Assembly (NCBI RefSeq): GCF_000314005.1
Contig: NZ_JH980292.1
Location: forward strand, 3,942,121 to 4,006,120
Reading direction: 5' to 3'
DNA: 64,000 bases
Source of the DNA: Spirulina subsalsa PCC 9445
GTDB lineage: Bacteria > Cyanobacteriota > Cyanobacteriia > Cyanobacteriales > Spirulinaceae
Under the pieces are notes generated by a model. The model was given only the letters and a program-made list of their open reading frames with translations. It was not told where the DNA came from and made no database searches. A program made the translations under genes and the position numbers. Positions 60,156 through 64,000 of the stretch are shown piece by piece. The stretch's first letter is position 1. Every line of letters begins with the position of its first letter.

Positions 60156-63100
60156 ATTTCAATCCTCACCCAGCCCGGAGGCCGGGTGCTACTCTAGAGG
60201 GGCAATTGGTCGAGATTATCACCAGTTTCAATCCTCACCCAGCCCGGAGGCCGGGTGCTACTCTCCTACCTGCCCCAGCTTTTCCTTGAGTGCTTAGTTT
60301 CAATCCTCACCCAGCCCGGAGGCCGGGTGCTACTGTTTGGACAATGAGAACCCTTGCCTCCTTGGCGGGTTTCAATCCTCACCCAGCCCGGAGGCCGGGT
60401 GCTACTGGATTAACTTCAAATTTCCCGGTCGTGGGCAACGCGTTTCAATCCTCACCCAGCCCGGAGGCCGGGTGCTACCAACCCACCAACACGGCCGGGG
60501 CGGGGGAGAGGGGTTTCAATCCTCACCCAGCCCGGAGGCCGGGTGCTACCTCCCCGAATTCCTGCTTTTAAGCAGGCTCTCCTCAGTTTCAATCCTCACC
60601 CAGCCCGGAGGCCGGGTGCTACCTGCTACTAATGGGTGGTCGGTCAAGGCAATGCGGGGTTTCAATCCTCACCCAGCCCGGAGGCCGGGTGCTACACGGA
60701 AACGCCGTTGACTGGGCTAAATACATGGATGTTTCAATCCTCACCCAGCCCGGAGGCCGGGTGCTACGGCGAGGGAGGTGCTATCATAGGGGGAAATAGG
60801 AGGTTTCAATCCTCACCCAGCCCGGAGGCCGGGTGCTACCTTGTCACTTGCACCTAAGACCTCCTGTAAACTGTTTCAATCCTCACCCAGCCCGGAGGCC
60901 GGGTGCTACTCTGCAAACTCGATTAATCCAGCCAACTGGGGGAGTTTCAATCCTCACCCAGCCCGGAGGCCGGGTGCTACTAGACGTATCCGGGCAAATG
61001 CCCGACCAAGTATGTGTTTCAATCCTCACCCAGCCCGGAGGCCGGGTGCTACTTCCCGCTTTACCAATCCCGCGTCGACAATCGGGTTTCAATCCTCACC
61101 CAGCCCGGAGGCCGGGTGCTACACCACCCAGTTCCGAAACCTGTACAGGAGGGACGCATGTTTCAATCCTCACCCAGCCCGGAGGCCGGGTGCTACATAA
61201 ACAGATTCTTGGAGACTCATGAATAAACACGTTTCAATCCTCACCCAGCCCGGAGGCCGGGTGCTACTGTAATTTGTTGAGGGTTTCGCCGAAGGTGTTG
61301 GGTTTCAATCCTCACCCAGCCCGGAGGCCGGGTGCTACTTTACCTGCTCCTGTACCCGATTGGTCTAGCACGTTTCAATCCTCACCCAGCCCGGAGGCCG
61401 GGTGCTACGTTCTAATAGCAACGGTAACGCCCATCCCTCTGGGTTTCAATCCTCACCCAGCCCGGAGGCCGGGTGCTACTTTTAGACTTAACCTCCTTGG
61501 CTCGTTCCAATGTGTGTTTCAATCCTCACCCAGCCCGGAGGCCGGGTGCTACCCCATATTTGTCGTCTATGTCAAGCTGAGAGGAGGTTTCAATCCTCAC
61601 CCAGCCCGGAGGCCGGGTGCTACTTCCCTTAATTCCCCTAGCAAGCTCTCAAATGCTTGGTTTCAATCCTCACCCAGCCCGGAGGCCGGGTGCTACCAAG
61701 ACCGCCTGAATCTGACCAAGGACATCATCAGGTTTCAATCCTCACCCAGCCCGGAGGCCGGGTGCTACACTCCCCCCAACCCTTTTCCCGACTCCCGATT
61801 ATTGAGTTTCAATCCTCACCCAGCCCGGAGGCCGGGTGCTACCATAGTCTAATCCATGTTTGCTGGGCTAGATGAGCGTTTCAATCCTCACCCAGCCCGG
61901 AGGCCGGGTGCTACTCTTGATTGGACGTTAGTGGTTTGGCTGCAATGCGTTTCAATCCTCACCCAGCCCGGAGGCCGGGTGCTACCCCAAGGGATTGGCC
62001 TCCCTTACCTCAGATCGTCGGTTTCAATCCTCACCCAGCCCGGAGGCCGGGTGCTACGAGGCGCGGTATTTTCGGAATCGCCTCCAGAAAGCAGTTTCAA
62101 TCCTCACCCAGCCCGGAGGCCGGGTGCTACACCGCGATGTGTCTCGGCTATTGCAACCTGAACCCGTTTCAATCCTCACCCAGCCCGGAGGCCGGGTGCT
62201 ACTTGGCGAGGTCGTCGAGATTATTCACTCCCGGCTAGCGTTTCAATCCTCACCCAGCCCGGAGGCCGGGTGCTACTTGATCGCTGCGGACGACTTTTGA
62301 TGTAGCATGTTTCAATCCTCACCCAGCCCGGAGGCCGGGTGCTACACTAAGATGATGTTACGCAATGAGTTAAAAAACCAAGTTTCAATCCTCACCCAGC
62401 CCGGAGGCCGGGTGCTACCCGGCTGGGAGTGACCGTTATTGTTTGCAATAAACCAAGAAGTTTCAATCCTCACCCAGCCCGGAGGCCGGGTGCTACTTCT
62501 GACTCTGGCACGCTAACGCTCATAATGCTAGGGGGTTTCAATCCTCACCCAGCCCGGAGGCCGGGTGCTACTCGACCTTGTTGGTCTTTTTCAACGTGGA
62601 TAGTAGTTTCAATCCTCACCCAGCCCGGAGGCCGGGTGCTACGCTGCGATGGCTCGGCTGTATGCTCGCACTGGGGAGTTTCAATCCTCACCCAGCCCGG
62701 AGGCCGGGTGCTACAGAGTTAACGGCTTTCCCCTTGTTCAGGTCGAGGTTTCAATCCTCACCCAGCCCGGAGGCCGGGTGCTACTTCCAGATCAGCGTAA
62801 TGCGCGTTCAACATCCCGATCCCGAGTTTCAATCCTCACCCAGCCCGGAGGCCGGGTGCTACGGGAAGACCTCGAACCCGTAAGTACAGAGGATGGTTTC
62901 AATCCTCACCCAGCCCGGAGGCCGGGTGCTACTTGGAAGGTTTCGCGATGCAGTCCAGTCCCTACATCGTTTCAATCCTCACCCAGCCCGGAGGCCGGGT
63001 GCTACATTTGGGCGTTTAGGTGAGACGAGGAGGCTTCCTGTTTCAATCCTCACCCAGCCCGGAGGCCGGGTGCTACTCAAGCCGATCGCCCCATCCCCCG

Positions 63101-64000
63101 CCCCTCGCCAGTTTCAATCCTCACCCAGCCCGGAGGCCGGGTGCTACGAGGAAGCTCCTCACTGTCTCCCTCGCCCATAAGGTTTCAATCCTCACCCAGC
63201 CCGGAGGCCGGGTGCTACGCTACGGGGACTGTGGGCAGAGGCGCGGTATTTTCGGTTTCAATCCTCACCCAGCCCGGAGGCCGGGTGCTACGAGCCAATG
63301 GAAGGGACTGCAAACCAAGGGGTTTTGTTTCAATCCTCACCCAGCCCGGAGGCCGGGTGCTACTCTCCACATTCCTCATCCCGACTTCATCGAGCCGGTT
63401 TCAATCCTCACCCAGCCCGGAGGCCGGGTGCTACATCTTTTTATGATTGTAGTACCCAGGAATAGACTTGGTTTCAATCCTCACCCAGCCCGGAGGCCGG
63501 GTGCTACCTCCACAGGGCGGGATTCCGCCCCTTGCGGAAGTTTCAATCCTCACCCAGCCCGGAGGCCGGGTGCTACTTTTTTTATCTGTGTTTTTAGCCC
63601 TGAACAAGCCAGTTTCAATCCTCACCCAGCCCGGAGGCCGGGTGCTACGGTCAACAAGGACGGAACACCCACCTCAATGTGGTTTCAATCCTCACCCAGC
63701 CCGGAGGCCGGGTGCTACATTGGTGGAGGAAATCAACACACTCCGAGCTAAGTTTCAATCCTCACCCAGCCCGGAGGCCGGGTGCTACAAAATCTCCTTA
63801 GCCTCGGCGGCCTTTTCTTCGCAGTTTCAATCCTCACCCAGCCCGGAGGCCGGGTGCTACCACGTTTATCTGACTACTCAACAACCCGATAACGTTTCAA
63901 TCCTCACCCAGCCCGGAGGCCGGGTGCTACGCTGTAGATGCTCGTCCAGTGGTCGTAAATGACGTTTCAATCCTCACCCAGCCCGGAGGCCGGGTGCTAC
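60156..64000 (-). CRISPR. CRISPR array, 54 repeats and 53 spacers visible, runs off the right edge
   Basis: A 37-bp repeat starting GTTTCAATCCTCACCC and ending GGCCGGGTGCTAC on the plus strand. Its centre CCCGG-AGG-CCGGG makes a hairpin. Spacers are 32-41 bp. The last visible repeat ends exactly at 64000. In reverse complement the repeat ends GGATTGAAAC, the 8-nt 5' handle ATTGAAAC common in type I and III crRNAs. The repeat at 60156 has an A in place of the first G, as expected at the leader-distal end. Transcription is therefore inferred leftward, with leader and cas genes beyond 64 kb. The Cas type cannot be read from this window. Confidence 0.98.

Noticed and set aside
60193-60224. Similarity between spacer 1 and spacer 29 (GTCGAGATTAT)
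   Set aside because: Only 11 bases in common with differing flanks; could be chance.
61769-61805. Idea that spacer 23 is a heptamer tract inserted into the array
   Set aside because: It has normal spacer length and exact repeat boundaries, so it was acquired as a spacer.
60290-63962. Overlapping open frames with repeated FNPHPARRPGAT, QSSPSPEAGCY and SILTQPGGRVL peptides
   Set aside because: These are three-frame translations of the CRISPR repeat and spacers, not genes.

Overview
The window is chromosomal DNA from a cyanobacterium, probably filamentous. The HIP1 octamer GCGATCGC recurs throughout. Many genes belong to cyanobacterial families: DUF3318, TIGR02652, DUF928, ComFB, a cyanobacterial-type Hfq beside dapF, a tocopherol methyltransferase, a SigG-like ECF sigma factor and pentapeptide-repeat and TPR proteins. 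No species can be named from the sequence alone.

Layout. 1-9.8 kb: end of a nucleoside transporter, small conserved proteins, a GT2 glycosyltransferase with a TVP38-type membrane protein, a Slt-type lytic transglycosylase and an M61 peptidase. 9.8-12 kb: an accessory patch with a HEPN/MNT toxin-antitoxin pair between two near-identical 129-bp direct repeats, a frameshifted antitoxin-like gene and a stranded IS end. 12-27 kb: mostly housekeeping, including gamma-carbonic anhydrase, icd, a response regulator, a DnaJ-TPR membrane protein, a transglutaminase-like protein, a SpmA/SpmB-like protein, a tocopherol methyltransferase and glcD. 27-31 kb: a wrecked IS605-type tnpB and a NACHT NTPase. 31-37 kb: signal peptidase I, dapF, hfq, comFB, a SigG-like sigma with its anti-sigma, a GGCT protein and a second sigma-like protein. 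37-49 kb: a tnpB fragment, a frameshifted coiled-coil gene made of 117-bp repeats, pentapeptide and TPR proteins, a Uma2 nuclease, Mla-type lipid transport and a Ser/Thr kinase. 49-60 kb: an HD-like protein, DUF362, uraD, a VOC protein, an alpha/beta hydrolase with a TrmB-like protein, a second IS605-type element, an MCP and comB. 60.16-64 kb: a CRISPR array of at least 54 repeats that runs off the right edge, with no cas gene in view.

The striking feature is the layering of small mobile DNA. A miniature element of about 160 bp with TGCTGAATAA-type ends makes 5-bp target duplications and carries a variable number of GGGAGTC heptamers. IS605-type ends have supplied new C-termini to two host genes. 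A short GCGTTGCGTAGCAAAG-type repeat has inserted into one IS end and replaced two segments of a tnpB gene. GGGAGTC heptamer tracts occupy many intergenic gaps. One CRISPR spacer matches that heptamer pattern, and two other spacers overlap by 17 nt, implying repeated sampling of one target.

Cas type, spacer targets and most functional roles are inferred from motifs remembered from families; no database search was possible.
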